A stretch of DNA of 64,000 bases from NCBI GenBank assembly GCA_002221725.1, contig NJFT01000206.1:1-64000 (forward strand), in the 5' to 3' direction. The position numbers and the translations under genes were made by a program. Source of the stretch: Scedosporium boydii (Eukaryota; Ascomycota; Sordariomycetes; Microascales; Microascaceae). Position 1 is the first letter of the stretch. Each line of letters starts with the position of its first letter. Below are positions 47,897 to 58,804 of the stretch, piece after piece. The notes below the pieces were generated by a model. The model was not told the origin of the DNA and searched no databases. It saw only the letters and a program-made list of their open reading frames with translations.

Positions 47897-47944
47897 TTTG
47901 GGGTGCTGGAATGTGGGGGGTGCCGGAAAGGGGGTACTCGAACT
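47897..47944 (-). repeat. Right terminal inverted repeat of the pogo/Fot1 element
   Basis: Complement of 46,089-46,136, ending GGGGGTACTCGAACT before the TA target. Confidence 0.9.
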
Positions 47945-48162
47945 TACAATACAGTGACCCTTGATGAGAATCATCCCTCCCATATTCAGAACGTGCCGTC
48001 GAGTCTGTCGCAAGTTCTTTAGAGTTGGATCATGGATTAGATCATATGAGTGGAGATAACGGTAAAGACGGCCAGGCGATCTGTGTAAGCTCACGGCTGA
48101 TATCCACCAGGTACAGCCTCAGTCGCCACGGTAAGAGGATCCCCAAGCTCCTCAGTGTCGTT

Positions 48163-48900
48163 CTACTCGGCACCTTTATTCGCTGCCCCGTCTGTTGCAG
48201 CCTTTGCACCCCTGAGGATACCCCATATCTCAATTTCCAACGAAAATTCGGGATACCTCTCCACTTCCCGAAGTAGAGGCTCCCAAAGGTCCTCGTTTTG
48301 GACAAGCTTTCCATTCCCAATCCTCCAGCCGCACTGAATCTATGTCCTCGCCCATTAAGTGGCGCCCCTTGACGTCGTACCTGGAATAACGAGGGTGCGG
48401 CATCCCTCCCCAGCCCTGTACCCCACACGCATTGCCACTTCGACACCCCACAACTCGACTCGATTGCTCTCGTTCGTTTCGCAGTATCGCTGAAGTGACC
48501 CTTGAGTTCAAGGCAGCCGGTCCAGGGTTGGACCTCCGCCTCCGGCCCCGGGATCCGCGCATCCGTCGTTGAGGCATGCCACCATCAGTGTAAATGAAGA
48601 ATTTCCAGGAATTTCCTATGATCACCTCCGTCGACGAGGTCTACCGAAGATTTCGCTGGAGGCCTCGTAGATGACATCGGTTGGTAAAAGATTGGCGTGG
48701 GCGACTTGAACTTGGAATGGAACTCTCGTCTCGTCGCCCGCAGCTTTGGGAATCTAATAAAAGCCCGCTTCGGACATTGTGTCCGTGGGGCGCCGCCACG
48801 GCTGCGCATAGTAGCGCATCGCATCAATTCGGGGCGTGGTCTCCGGTGCCATTCGGTAGTACGAAATAGATTTCGTCATTCTCTCGACGTATGGATCTTC
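48163..48900 (-). pseudogene. RNase H-like domain protein, frameshifted relic
   Basis: The minus strand shows a recognisable fungal RNase H-like protein in three frames. The N-terminal part is YYAQPWRRPTDTMSEAGFY near 48,800, followed by a TAG. The active-site strand is FFIYTDGGMPQ near 48,590, where canonical members have IYTDGACL. The segment WTGCLELKGHF follows near 48,520. The C-terminal part is CGWRIGNGKLVQNEDLWEPL near 48,310, ending with EVERYPEFSLEIEIWGIL and a TAG at 48,163-48,165. At least two frameshifts and one stop separate these pieces. Lesions are indels and a G-to-T change, not RIP. Related intact genes are common as small families in ascomycetes. It sits 220 bp from the pogo element. 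Confidence 0.7.
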
Positions 48901-49556
48901 GTCTTTTGAGTCTCCACCATTAACCCCGAGAAAACGGGCGTACGTGAGTCGTGACTCATATCGTGTGTGTCTGTGGTGTATTTTCCGCTATTGTACGAGG
49001 GTCACTAGCTCAGCCGGTCCCCGGATGGTAGGACTGCGCCCCGATGTCGTTAAGAAGTACAAAGAAAATACACCGAAGGAAAATTGATGCTAACATTTTT
49101 GTCAGTACCTTTGCCCGAGCTGGCCCCTGGCGTTCTAAACGTTTACTCGTCATCTTCTACCCCTCTGGCGTGGTTGCTGAGGTCCCCCGTCTATGCTGCC
49201 TAATTATCATCTCGTATCTGGCTATCCAGGTTGTCCACTAGGTCCTGATCGTAATAATATTATACACTTCGGGGCATGGAGCCTCGGTCTGCTTTTTTTT
49301 AGAGAGCAAGCACTGATGCCTTAGAATGGGTGAACATTAGTATAAGTAGATGATAAAGAAACTGCCGCTGCACACATATCTGTCGCTCAAAAATCGACAC
49401 CTTATTTTCGAATACTAGGTTTCGCGACTTTTCTCACTTTTATTTATTTATTCTTTCATTTATTCATTTTTTTTTTCTTTTCACCCGTTTATCGCCACCC
49501 TCTTGATTGGTCCAGATCGCTGGTCTTCTTTGGACAACAGCTCTCTCCGAGCTCTA
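48901..49556. other. Intergenic region, promoter side of the S9 peptidase relic
   Basis: No gene was found. A T-rich stretch at 49,435-49,495 lies just upstream of the peptidase start. Confidence 0.55.
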
Positions 49557-51575
49557 ATGAGACTTGGATCATTCGCCATGTTGCTCTCAGCTTCGCCCAC
49601 GGCTCAAGGCCGCCGACTTCCGGCAACTACGGATATAATGAGAATTATACCGTTGGACGACTTGATTATCTCCCCGGATGGTGAAAAGGCAATATTTAGC
49701 CGCAACGATGTCGTCGATGACACAAGAAGAAAACACTTGCTCTGGCTTCTCGACATTTCTAGCCGAGAGTCAACCGGTTTCATGTCTAATATCGACGGAG
49801 CGGACAGTCCAGCATGGTCTTCTGACGGCTGGAGGCTTGCGCTGTTGGGCTCCGACGAAGACGGTGTGACCCAACTCTATGTCACCTCGGGCCGGGATCA
49901 AAAGGCACGTCCTTTAACCAAGGTGCCCGACGACATTACACAGTTTCTTTGGTCTCCAGATGGAAAATACGTGGCGATTCTCTCCACGAAGCCACAACGA
50001 GAGTTGCCGCCCGGAATCAGGCTACACACCCGAGCCGATTTCCATTCCAACAGAGACTGTCGGACAGCGCGCAACCATCGCGATCGTGGAAGTTGATTCG
50101 CCAACGAATCAATCCAATACTAAGCTCCTCGTGACGATCGACGGTCCAGCCACTCTCTCATTTTGGTCCAACGATAGTGAGACGATTTATTTCACTACGA
50201 TGATACCCGCGAGTCGTACTATGGGGGCGGAAAGTTGACACTCCGCAGCATACAGGTAGCCAACGCACAGCAGAAAGTTGTCCAGCCACTCACTGTCCCC
50301 ATCACTGGCGAAGATATGGGCTCAGCTCCAACATTCCTGCCTAGCCCCGATCGTACTCGCGTGGCCTTCTCCATGGGTAACCCTGAAGCTCCGGACGAAT
50401 TTGCTCAAGATGAGCTGTTCGTCATGGACCTCGCCACGGGAGCAATGGACATGGTCACTGCTGGCTACGACCGCGAGGTTGGAGGGAATGAGTTTTCCTG
50501 GATGGATGATAACAGGTTGATAGCGATCAATTCTGATCACGGCAACGCGAATCTAGTTGAAGTCAACGTTCGAAATCATAGCGTCACAGTTCGATGGGCA
50601 GGTGAAAGGGTTGTAAGCGGCTTTGTGTACTCCCCAAGGGGAGAACGTTTGCTTGCCATCGCATCCGACTACACGACTGCCGCCGAAATCTACGATGTGG
50701 ATAGGTAAGGACATGCTGTGGCTGTGACGAGGATCAACCGATTTCTTTCGGAGGAACTCATTCTAGCACGTCCGGAGTTGATATCCTATGTTGGCCCCTC
50801 AGGAGACCTGATCCACAGATATCTTCAGAAACTATCCGAGTTTGATGATACACGGACGTATCCGATGGTCACATTGGCTCATGGTGGCCCATACGCATGC
50901 TGGACTAGTACATTTTCTGCGGATATCCAAGCGATCGCCGCTGCTGGATACTTCGTGTTCTATGTCAATCCTCGGGGGAGCGAGTTCTATGGTCAAAAGT
51001 TTACTAGCGCTCTCTCTGGTGGATGGCCTGGGCCGGAATATGATGACATACTGGCGGGGATCGACTACCTGGTGTCTCGGCCCTATATCGACAGTAAGAA
51101 GCTGGGCATATCCGGTGGCTCCGCTGGCTGCGCGTTGACGGATTGGGCAATTACGCATACGGACCGGTTCGGCGCAGCGGTTTCAATCAGCGATATCGCT
51201 GATTTCAACGCTTATTGGTTTCTGGGAGACCAGCCTGACCTAGCGAAGCCTGGAGGAGAGCCCTGGGCAGATTCCAACGATAAAAAGCTGTCGCCTATTA
51301 CGTATGCACGTAACATCACAACTCCAACTCTTTTCCTATCCGGTACTGCGGACGCCAGAACTCCCGCTGCAGTTGGCGGAGAGCTGCTTTTCATGGTCTT
51401 GAAGTACTTGCGGGTACCGACAGCCTTCATCCAGTTTGAAGGAGCTGGTCATGGTCTCTTTGGCGGCCGCGATCCCCGCCATGCAGGTTTGGCCAAGCAA
51501 TACTTAATACGCTGGATGGACCTCCATTTGCAAGGTAAACCAGCGCCGGAGTTCGATATTCAAAGGCCGATCTAA
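49557..51575 (+). pseudogene. Secreted S9 (prolyl oligopeptidase-type) peptidase, broken by two frameshifts and a stop
   Basis: The ATG at 49,557 gives a hydrophobic signal peptide (MRLGSFAMLLSASPTAQG). Beta-propeller repeats follow: ISPDGEKAIFSR, AWSSDGWRLALLG, WSPDGKYVAILS. The frame shifts once between about 50,000 and 50,035, and again near 50,190-50,215, where FTT gives way to YDDTRESYYGGGK. A TAA at 50,706-50,708 interrupts YDVDR...GHAVAVTRINRF and is explained by CAA to TAA. The alpha/beta-hydrolase domain is intact: LAHGGPYACW, the nucleophile Ser in GGSAG (codon 51,120-51,122), an Asp in TADARTP and a His in GAGHGL. Repaired length would be about 670 residues, normal for secreted dipeptidyl-peptidase 5-like enzymes. 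No introns fit the breaks. It ends 51 bp from the tail of the convergent monooxygenase gene. Confidence 0.82.
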
Positions 51576-51626
51576 TATTGATATTGAACTTAACAACTTC
51601 CATAGATCTTTAAAGAACGCCTCTAC

Positions 51627-52856
51627 TCACTCTCCCTTCCCGTGCTCAGAAGACCACTGTGCTACAATCCCCTTGAAATCCGGCTCGTATAACCATCCAA
51701 GGTCTAATTCTTCCCTCTCGACTGTTTGGGCTCTATCGTCGATAGGCATCCGTCTTTTATCGATTTGCTTATTAAGCTCCAGAATTTTATCCACTCTATC
51801 CTGCCGATACTGCTGCCAGAAGGACAGCGCATCCCGTGTGCTGCTATTCTGGTCACTCTGGCTCAGCACTAGGGCAAGTATATAGACATCCTCAAAGGCC
51901 TGGTTGATCCCTTGACCAGCAGAGGGTGGTATTGCATGGGCCGCGTCTCCAACGATGATAATGCGGCGACTCTCCGAGGTCCAGCGTTCGAGCTTGGGCA
52001 CTACGAAGAACGGCCACTTGTTGACCTTTTCCACACTTATGCTCGAAACAGCATTGTGCACGATTTCGGGAAAATGCTGGTTGCCCTGTTGAAGGAAATG
52101 GAGGGCACTATCCTTGTCCGCCACGAAGTCGCGATCCCACCCTTCATAGTCACCCTCCACCACACGCTGCTGCTTTCCGATTAGGACCTCGGACCCATCC
52201 GCTTTCTGCGGAGCGATGACAAAGGCGCCTTGTGGAGACATGATTGTTACCGGGAGATGGTAGCCGGGCGGGAGCTTCAGCTGGGCAGTCGGAACGGAAG
52301 CAGTGATGCCAGCCATGCCAATGAATTTCGTCTTGAGATTTGGGTACAGGTACTGACGGACGGTGGAATGGATGCCATCAGCGCCAACGAGGAGGGAACA
52401 CGAGACGGTTGAGCCGTTAGTGAATGCAAATGTCACGCCATTATCGTTGTCCTCGACGACGTGGGAAAATTTGTGATTGTACTGAACAGGGACGTGTTTC
52501 TCTTTCAAGGCCGCCACTAGTTCATCAATGAGGACATATCGGTAGATGCGCAGTCCTCGATAGCCATATTTTGCCTCACTACCGAAGGGCTGAGTTTCGA
52601 TCAAGTTACCAGCCAGATCCTTGTATTCAAGAGTCTCGAAATTGTAGCCCTTTGTTTTCACAATGCTGTACAGTTCTAGGGCATCCAAAACTCGGAGCGC
52701 ATTCGGCGATAACATAACTGCCCCGCCGATATCCAGTGGGGCTGATCGGGACTCATAGACGGTGACGTGGATGGACTGCTGGTGCAGGGCGAGTGCGAGG
52801 GTCAGGCCGGAGAGACCGGCGCCGATGATGGCCACATGAACCTCTGAGTCGGGCAT
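51627..52856 (-). CDS. FAD-dependent monooxygenase, salicylate-hydroxylase-like
   Basis: A single intact exon of 409 residues. The N-terminal FAD-binding fold has IIGAGLSG (residues 11-17), followed by the adenine-ribose acidic residue in VTVYESR (Glu35). VGADGIHS (Asp160-Gly161) is the DG motif, and IVGDAAHAIPPSAGQGINQA (from residue 301) is the GD motif that binds the FAD ribityl chain and pyrophosphate. All three class A flavin hydroxylase motifs are present. No signal peptide or membrane anchor. The family hydroxylates aromatic acids with NAD(P)H and O2. Members with this layout include salicylate 1-monooxygenase, which makes catechol, and enzymes of secondary metabolism. Substrate is unproven. 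It is convergent with the broken S9 peptidase and otherwise isolated. Confidence 0.92.
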   Translation of the reverse strand: MPDSEVHVAIIGAGLSGLTLALALHQQSIHVTVYESRSAPLDIGGAVMLSPNALRVLDALELYSIVKTKGYNFETLEYKDLAGNLIETQPFGSEAKYGYRGLRIYRYVLIDELVAALKEKHVPVQYNHKFSHVVEDNDNGVTFAFTNGSTVSCSLLVGADGIHSTVRQYLYPNLKTKFIGMAGITASVPTAQLKLPPGYHLPVTIMSPQGAFVIAPQKADGSEVLIGKQQRVVEGDYEGWDRDFVADKDSALHFLQQGNQHFPEIVHNAVSSISVEKVNKWPFFVVPKLERWTSESRRIIIVGDAAHAIPPSAGQGINQAFEDVYILALVLSQSDQNSSTRDALSFWQQYRQDRVDKILELNKQIDKRRMPIDDRAQTVEREELDLGWLYEPDFKGIVAQWSSEHGKGE

Positions 52857-55734
52857 GTTGGCAAGTTGGGTCGATTAAGAGCCAAGTTTCGATGGTCGCA
52901 AAGAGCAGAAATCGAGACTGTTGGACCAGAGCCTTGAATGATTTTAAGCAGGTCTCAGTGAGACGAAGTCAGTAATAGAAATGTTCAAGGCTTGTTTGTA
53001 TTTTAATCAAGAGACCTAAAGGAAGGGAATAGACAGTTAAGTACGAGGTGAATCTTTCTACGGTGGGGGGGGCCGGATTTTTTGTTCACATTGTGAGAGA
53101 GAGCGGCACAGCCTCAAATGAGCGAGATGGTGTCAGATGCCTGTAACAAATGAGATTGGAGATATGAGCCCATCCCTTCACTCCAAGTGTGTTCAGTTGT
53201 TCCCTTCGAAGTCACGGCCACATGTCAGCATCAGGTGAATCGAGGTGAATTGGCAGGAGCGGGGATACCTGCACCGGGTCTTCGGGGAGCTGAAATGGGG
53301 TGCTCACCCGCTCACTGATTACTCGTCCAAGGAGTCAATCAGAGTCAACGGATAGTCTGAAGGATCAATCCCGCGGTCGCTAGGCAAAAGCCACTGACTG
53401 CGGCTGCCATAACAAGTAAAAGTTAAATTAGAAATTGGGTAGTGTTGATCCAGAGTCCAAGTTGACCCTCCAGATAATTCGATCGAGTCAGGATCTTGAG
53501 TGCCAGTTGTAAGAAAACCCCCATTCCGTACATGGTGCTGCAGGGTATTAACTTATAAATATACAGAGGCTTAATGCTGGCACAGATGTACCATCGGTAG
53601 GAGGGACTGCCGGAGCATTTGGGCAACCAGACAGAGTCAGCGCAAGTGCCGGGTGTGCCAGTGATTCGACCACGACTCCACACAATGCATCCTATTGTAC
53701 ATTCCACGCGATTGACTGGCCCTCCTGAGTCCTGACTCAGCCCTTTTTTTTTTTGGGCCCTGAACTACATACAATCTAGGAGCTGTGTGACTACCGCTCC
53801 ATGTCTGTTGTTGGTGAGCCTGATCCTTCCTTAGTTAGCAGCAGGCTTCTGGAGAAGACCATCCGCTATAAGAATGGGACACTAGTTTCCGTCCGTCCTA
53901 CCCCCTAGCGTTAATTTCCACCAATTTCTCGCTTGTTGGAAGAGAGAGGGGTAAAAAGAGGAAAACATAGTAGTGCTGGGACCGAATACTAAGCAGACTT
54001 GTTGATGGTTGTGGCTTGGCCACATAGAATCTCGTTCACCCAGCATCCGATGAAATCGAGGGAGAGAATGTCAAGTATATATCAGTTATATTCAGACCCG
54101 CCGGCCCCCGTTCCCCATGTCTCCCAACTACGACCTCCTTTATATGGTGCGTAGAGGGGGATTGATACTCGATGCCGTGTCTTCGGATGTCCTCATTCAT
54201 GTTTGGCTGAGGTGGTCTGAATCTCATCGTCACCAAACTTAAGATGAGGGGGATCAAGTCACCAACCAGGCGCCAAGAACACTGATATATGTTAGCGCAG
54301 ATAAGCGCCCGTTTTCTTCGCCCGTATCGTCTCTGTGGCTTATTCTGCAATGTGGCGAAGAGCTTAACTGCCTCTGCCCACGTCCCTCTTGGCACTTCCC
54401 TTGAGCGCATGAGACACGGGGCCGGTGGGGCGGTGGACCAGGGTCTTTGGCGTAGGGTTCTGGGGGGTTGCTTCCTTAGGTAATTTCTAACTACACGCGG
54501 ACTTGTGATTGTCCACTCATCGGAGAGAACTTTTATTATGAAGTCTGGAACATTGTTGGCAACGTGAAGTGGGACTCGGCCTTAGATCTCGAGAATCCAT
54601 TTGCTAGGCTGTCCGACTCTGCTGCAGGATTGAACGCTATTCTAGAGTTGGTTTAGGGGGGAGTTCGAGATCGACACCACAGAGGATCGAGCCGATCGAG
54701 TCCAATTTCGCGAAAACTTCCACAACCTTAGGGTCGGACGCACAAGAAGCATGATATTCTTCTGCCTTTGTCATCCCGTGCCCTGGCTTCAGCAGCACAC
54801 ACCGGAAACGCCGCCCGAAATTTTGCCACTAGGCCCCTTGTTTTTCGGTCGTGAGACCGTTGACATGGCAATGTTGGAGATACATGCATGACAGTCTTAT
54901 AATTTGATGAATTTTCACGAAGTCTCTTACGAGATGTGTAAGGAAAATTTCACTTCCATTTCAACCATCTTCGAACCCCTTGGCCTTCAAGATGTGAGAA
55001 GCTGTCGATAAAATGTGTCTGCCCGCATCCAATTCATCGAGTAAAACTGGGTGTTACGCTATCAGGACGGGCTCTCCCAGCTTGACATAGGTTGCGCACA
55101 TCCAACGGAACCGCCCGCAATCTGCTCATATTCGTTTCATCCCGAATCTGTGAGGTAACCAAAAGATAAGCCGCATTCTATTCGCTTCCATCCCGGCACT
55201 AAGCACCGCCGAGCCGAATGCCCAGCCAAGCGGAGAGGATGCGATGGCTTCAGTCCCACTTGTTCAAAGGAGTCGGGGCGACGTTGCTCGACGCGGTTCC
55301 ATCAATCCCTTCAAATTTTAAAGACTAGCCATATCGAATGATGCCCCCATGCTCACCTACCTCTCCCCTTTTATTTATCAACCCCGTCCTGGCCTCGTTT
55401 CTGTCGATCATCGACGGTACACCTCACCCTCGGATACCAGCCTCTTAGACTGACGGCTCGCAACGGCGCCTCACCCCACACTTCATCTTGTCTAGGACTA
55501 TATCTATTTACGTGCGTTGGATAACCCGAGAAGAAAAGTTTTATACTCGAAAAGGGGAGGACAATGTATTCAGAGAAGATAACAAACTGCGGAAACAGCT
55601 CCCGCACTGCCCAAGACCATGTCCTTTTCGAGTTCTGTTCTGGGCTTGGTCGCCATGGTATGTTAACTTCCACTTGACTGGCTCTTTCTAAGACTTTTCG
55701 AATCTCTAGAACCTGCTGACGAGACCTTAAATAT
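52857..55734. other. Long intergenic region without a supported gene
   Basis: Short frames at 53,423-53,707, 54,036-54,483 and 55,371-55,691 lack motifs. The promoter of the monooxygenase gene should lie in 52,860-53,200. Confidence 0.55.
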
Positions 55735-58004
55735 GTAGTCGTGGCATCTATACCGTTCTGAAATCAAAGGCACCTTATACTAAGAAAGAGTACGGGGACC
55801 GTTACACTTTAGTTGGACCTCTAGTCCCTCAGTCGGTGTGTAGTCCTTTAAACTGTGGCCTCCTGGCCTCCTAAATATACCTTCCGCCTTGATATGGAGT
55901 TTTACTAACTCATTGCGGCAGGCTTCCATCGAAGTTGAGGAGCTGAGGCCGTCGACTCCAGAGTTATCGGCTGCAATCGAAGCTATGGAGAAGCGCGGAA
56001 TCACAACGCTCTATGGCAGATGGTTGATTGAAGGGTCACCACGTATTCTGCTTCTTGATATCGGGGATGCCCACGAGTACATGCATCAGTGGAAGGAAGA
56101 CTTCGCCAGCGTGGCCGACATCTCGTTGCCGTTCCCCGAGGATGACGAACTAATTAATGAATCCATCTCATTTGGGTACTTAACTTCTTGGTTTATTGGA
56201 GAGGTAAGCTTTGACAGTTAAATTCAATGAGTGGTTTAGTGTCCCGAATTAGAAAGCTAACCCGCCGATCTAAAGTTCGCGAAATACGAAACCCAAAGAG
56301 CGATTATAACCCATTTCCATGAATGGCCAGGTGGCCTTGCATTGCCTTTGATCAAGGAGCGCCGAGTTGACGTCACAACCATCTTCACGGCGCATGCTAC
56401 TGTGCTAGAGAGGCAACTCTCCCGCAAGGGCATTGACTGGTATGACGCGTTTGAGACCCTCGACATCGAAAAGGCAGCGAGGAAAAATGAGCATTACCAC
56501 TGGCACTGCCTTGAGAAGGCAGCAGCCCAATCTTGTCACCTCTTCACAACTGTTTCCCAGACCACGTCCCAGGAGAGTGACTTCTTTCTCCAACGAAAGC
56601 CCGATGCCGTGCTGGCCAATGGCTTGAACATTGGCCAGATGATGTCGGCCAATGAGGCCGAGACTGCGCCGCACCTCATCCAAGCGCAAACTCCAAGACT
56701 TTGTGCGGTGCCACTTTTACGGATATCTTGATTTCGATCTAGAAGAGACCCGTTTCTTCTTCCTCGCTGGGCGGTACGAGTTCAGAAACAAAGGTGCTAA
56801 CATCTACATCGACGCCCCCGCGGGTCTCAACCAGCGGCTACAAGCAGAGGGAAGCTCTACGACAATAGTTGCCTTTCATCATGCCAGCCAAGACAACATC
56901 TATCCTAACCGAAACCCTCAAGGGCAAAGCCGTCGTCAAATCTCTCCGGGATTACCTAGCAGAAATCAACTGAAGCATTAGCGATAAGCTCTTTGAGAAA
57001 TCGCTGCAGTGGAAAGAAGAGGACGCGATCCCCACTCAACTAGAACTCATCACTGAACAGGACAACCTTGAGCTGCAGCGGCATCTGCTGCAGGTGCAAC
57101 GAGCCGGCCTCCAGCCAGTCTGCACGCATAACCTCGCCGACAGCGATAGTGACCCGATTTTGGACCGTTTAAAGGAGGTTGGTCTGCAGAATGGGCCAGA
57201 AGATCGGGTCAAGGTTGTCTTTTATCCTAGTTTCCTGAATTCCTCTGATCCGGTATTGCCCATGACCTACTACGAGTTTATCCGTGGAACCTATCTAGGC
57301 GTTTTCCCCTCAGTTTATGAGCCATGGGGATACACCGCCGCTGAATGTGTTGCCATGGGCATCCCGAGCATTACGTCGAACGTGTCCGGGTTCGGATTGT
57401 ACGTGAAGGACTTACTGGGGGAAGACACGTCTGACTATGGTGTCTACATTATTGACCGCTGCTCGCAAGACTATAAGAACTCGGTCATCAAATGACAGAT
57501 TTCATGCACACATACTGTGAGATAACCGGCAGAGAGCGGATTAGTCAACGACACCTGACAGAAGACTTGGGTGAAATCCTAGATTGGGAGCACCTCAATG
57601 TCGAGTACATTAAGGCTCGGCGTGCAGCTTTGCGATTGGGATACCCAGAGCACATGCTCACCGAAGAAGAGGCTAGTAGCGACGAGGATGAATTGTGGAG
57701 CCCGGCCTCGGGTGTGTGGCCAAGATTTCGAAATCCATCACCGGCATCCAGTTCTTTAGCTTCAGGACTCAGTCGCAGATCATCCTCCATACTCTCAGCT
57801 TCTCCAGTTCGAAATAGCCGCAGGGGTTCATCTGTATCTTCCATGTCTCCCATTTGGATACCGGGATTGAAGTTGACGGCGTGTGGCGCAACTTCCCCTA
57901 TGATGAGGCGGCCTCGAAAACCAGCCCTTCATTATCGCCTCGCGCTTCGGGATAGAGGGAGAAGATCGCCTGTCATAGATTCCAAATCCATTATGAAGCC
58001 GTAA
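55735..58004 (+). pseudogene. Glycogen synthase (GT3 family) relic with multiple breaks
   Basis: The first recognisable exon reads RGIYTVLKSKAPYTKKEYGD, then RYTLVGPL (55,741-55,820), where intact enzymes have GGIYTVLKSKAPVT. After a damaged gap come YGRWLIEGSPRILLLDIGDA and a proper 72-nt intron (56,204-56,275). ITHFHEWPGGLALPL, TIFTAHATVLERQL and QRKPDAVLANGLN follow. The frame then shifts near 56,670 (to KLQDFVRCHFYGY and AGRYEFRNKGA) and near 56,880 (to LKGKAVVKSLRDYL). A TGA breaks it near 56,968. FPSVYEPWGYTAAECVAMG, with the catalytic Glu-x7-Glu, is intact at about 57,305-57,360. A further shift near 57,490 leads to MTDFMHTYCEITGRERISQR and LDWEHLNVEYIKARRAALR. Intact members have about 700 residues. 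Most fungi keep one essential copy elsewhere, so this is probably a decaying duplicate. Confidence 0.85.
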
Positions 58005-58804
58005 GCATTAGATTTTCTATCGTCAAATGCCGTTCAGATCTCGGGGCTGTTAATTGCAAGCGAGTTCTGAAAAAAGTGAGCAAGAGTAGCAAGGAGGTAA
58101 GGCAGAAACTGGCGTTCAATTTCGTCCACCATAGCAAGTAGAATGAGTCGAAGTGGTGTTGTTTTTAATGTTTGAGTCTTCTCCAGTCATAACCGGAGAT
58201 TTCACGCCCCTGAGGTCTGTTATTTAGCGGAACATAAAGGGACTAGGCATTTCTGAACGGCCTACTCGAGCGGGTTGTCGTTTGAATTACCGGTCACGAT
58301 CCCGGCCACTTCGAGGATACCTGTGTCGAATTCCTTTTCCGTGAAGTGAAACATGAGAGCATCAAATGTGATTGCTAAGGTTCAGGTAATCTCATGACTC
58401 TTTCGGTCTCATGATTTTTTAGATCGGGCTAGAAGCCTCGGGGGGAAGATGGCATAATAATCGTTTTTCACCTCGCTCGCCGCGGGAAGCCGTAGGCACT
58501 CACAATGGGGATCCAGCCTCTTAGACGCTCCCTGCTGCCTGCACCATCATCGCGCGTTGCGTCCGACCGCATGAGGCAAGGTCAGAGTCGAAGCCCAAGT
58601 CACGAAAGTCAAACCAGGCACGTGATTTCGAAGCTTCTTTCTAAACGAGCCGGCAAATGTTTCCTCAAACGTTTCAGGTGATCACGTGACCAACGCAGCA
58701 GTCTGACCCTTCCTCCCTTGTGCATATTGACAGTTGCTTCATTCTTCATCTTCGCAGCTTGTGCCGATTTCGTGGCTCCCGCGATTGAAGAATCTCGATT
58801 CACT
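58005..58804. other. Intergenic region without a supported gene
   Basis: No motif-bearing frame on either strand. Confidence 0.55.

Larger units (their letters stand above)
46089..47944 (-). mobile_element. pogo/Fot1-type DNA transposon (Tc1-mariner superfamily), 1,856 bp
   Basis: Inverted repeats of about 48 bp begin AGTTCGAGTACCCCCTTTCC at the left and run as the complement at the right end. They differ by two transitions. A TA dinucleotide flanks each side (46,087-46,088 and 47,945-47,946), the duplicated target of this superfamily. The minus strand encodes a transposase relic over nearly the full length. Size and repeat length match Fot1-like elements. The interior is AT-rich with CpA/TpG depletion, so the element was hit by RIP. 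Confidence 0.93.
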
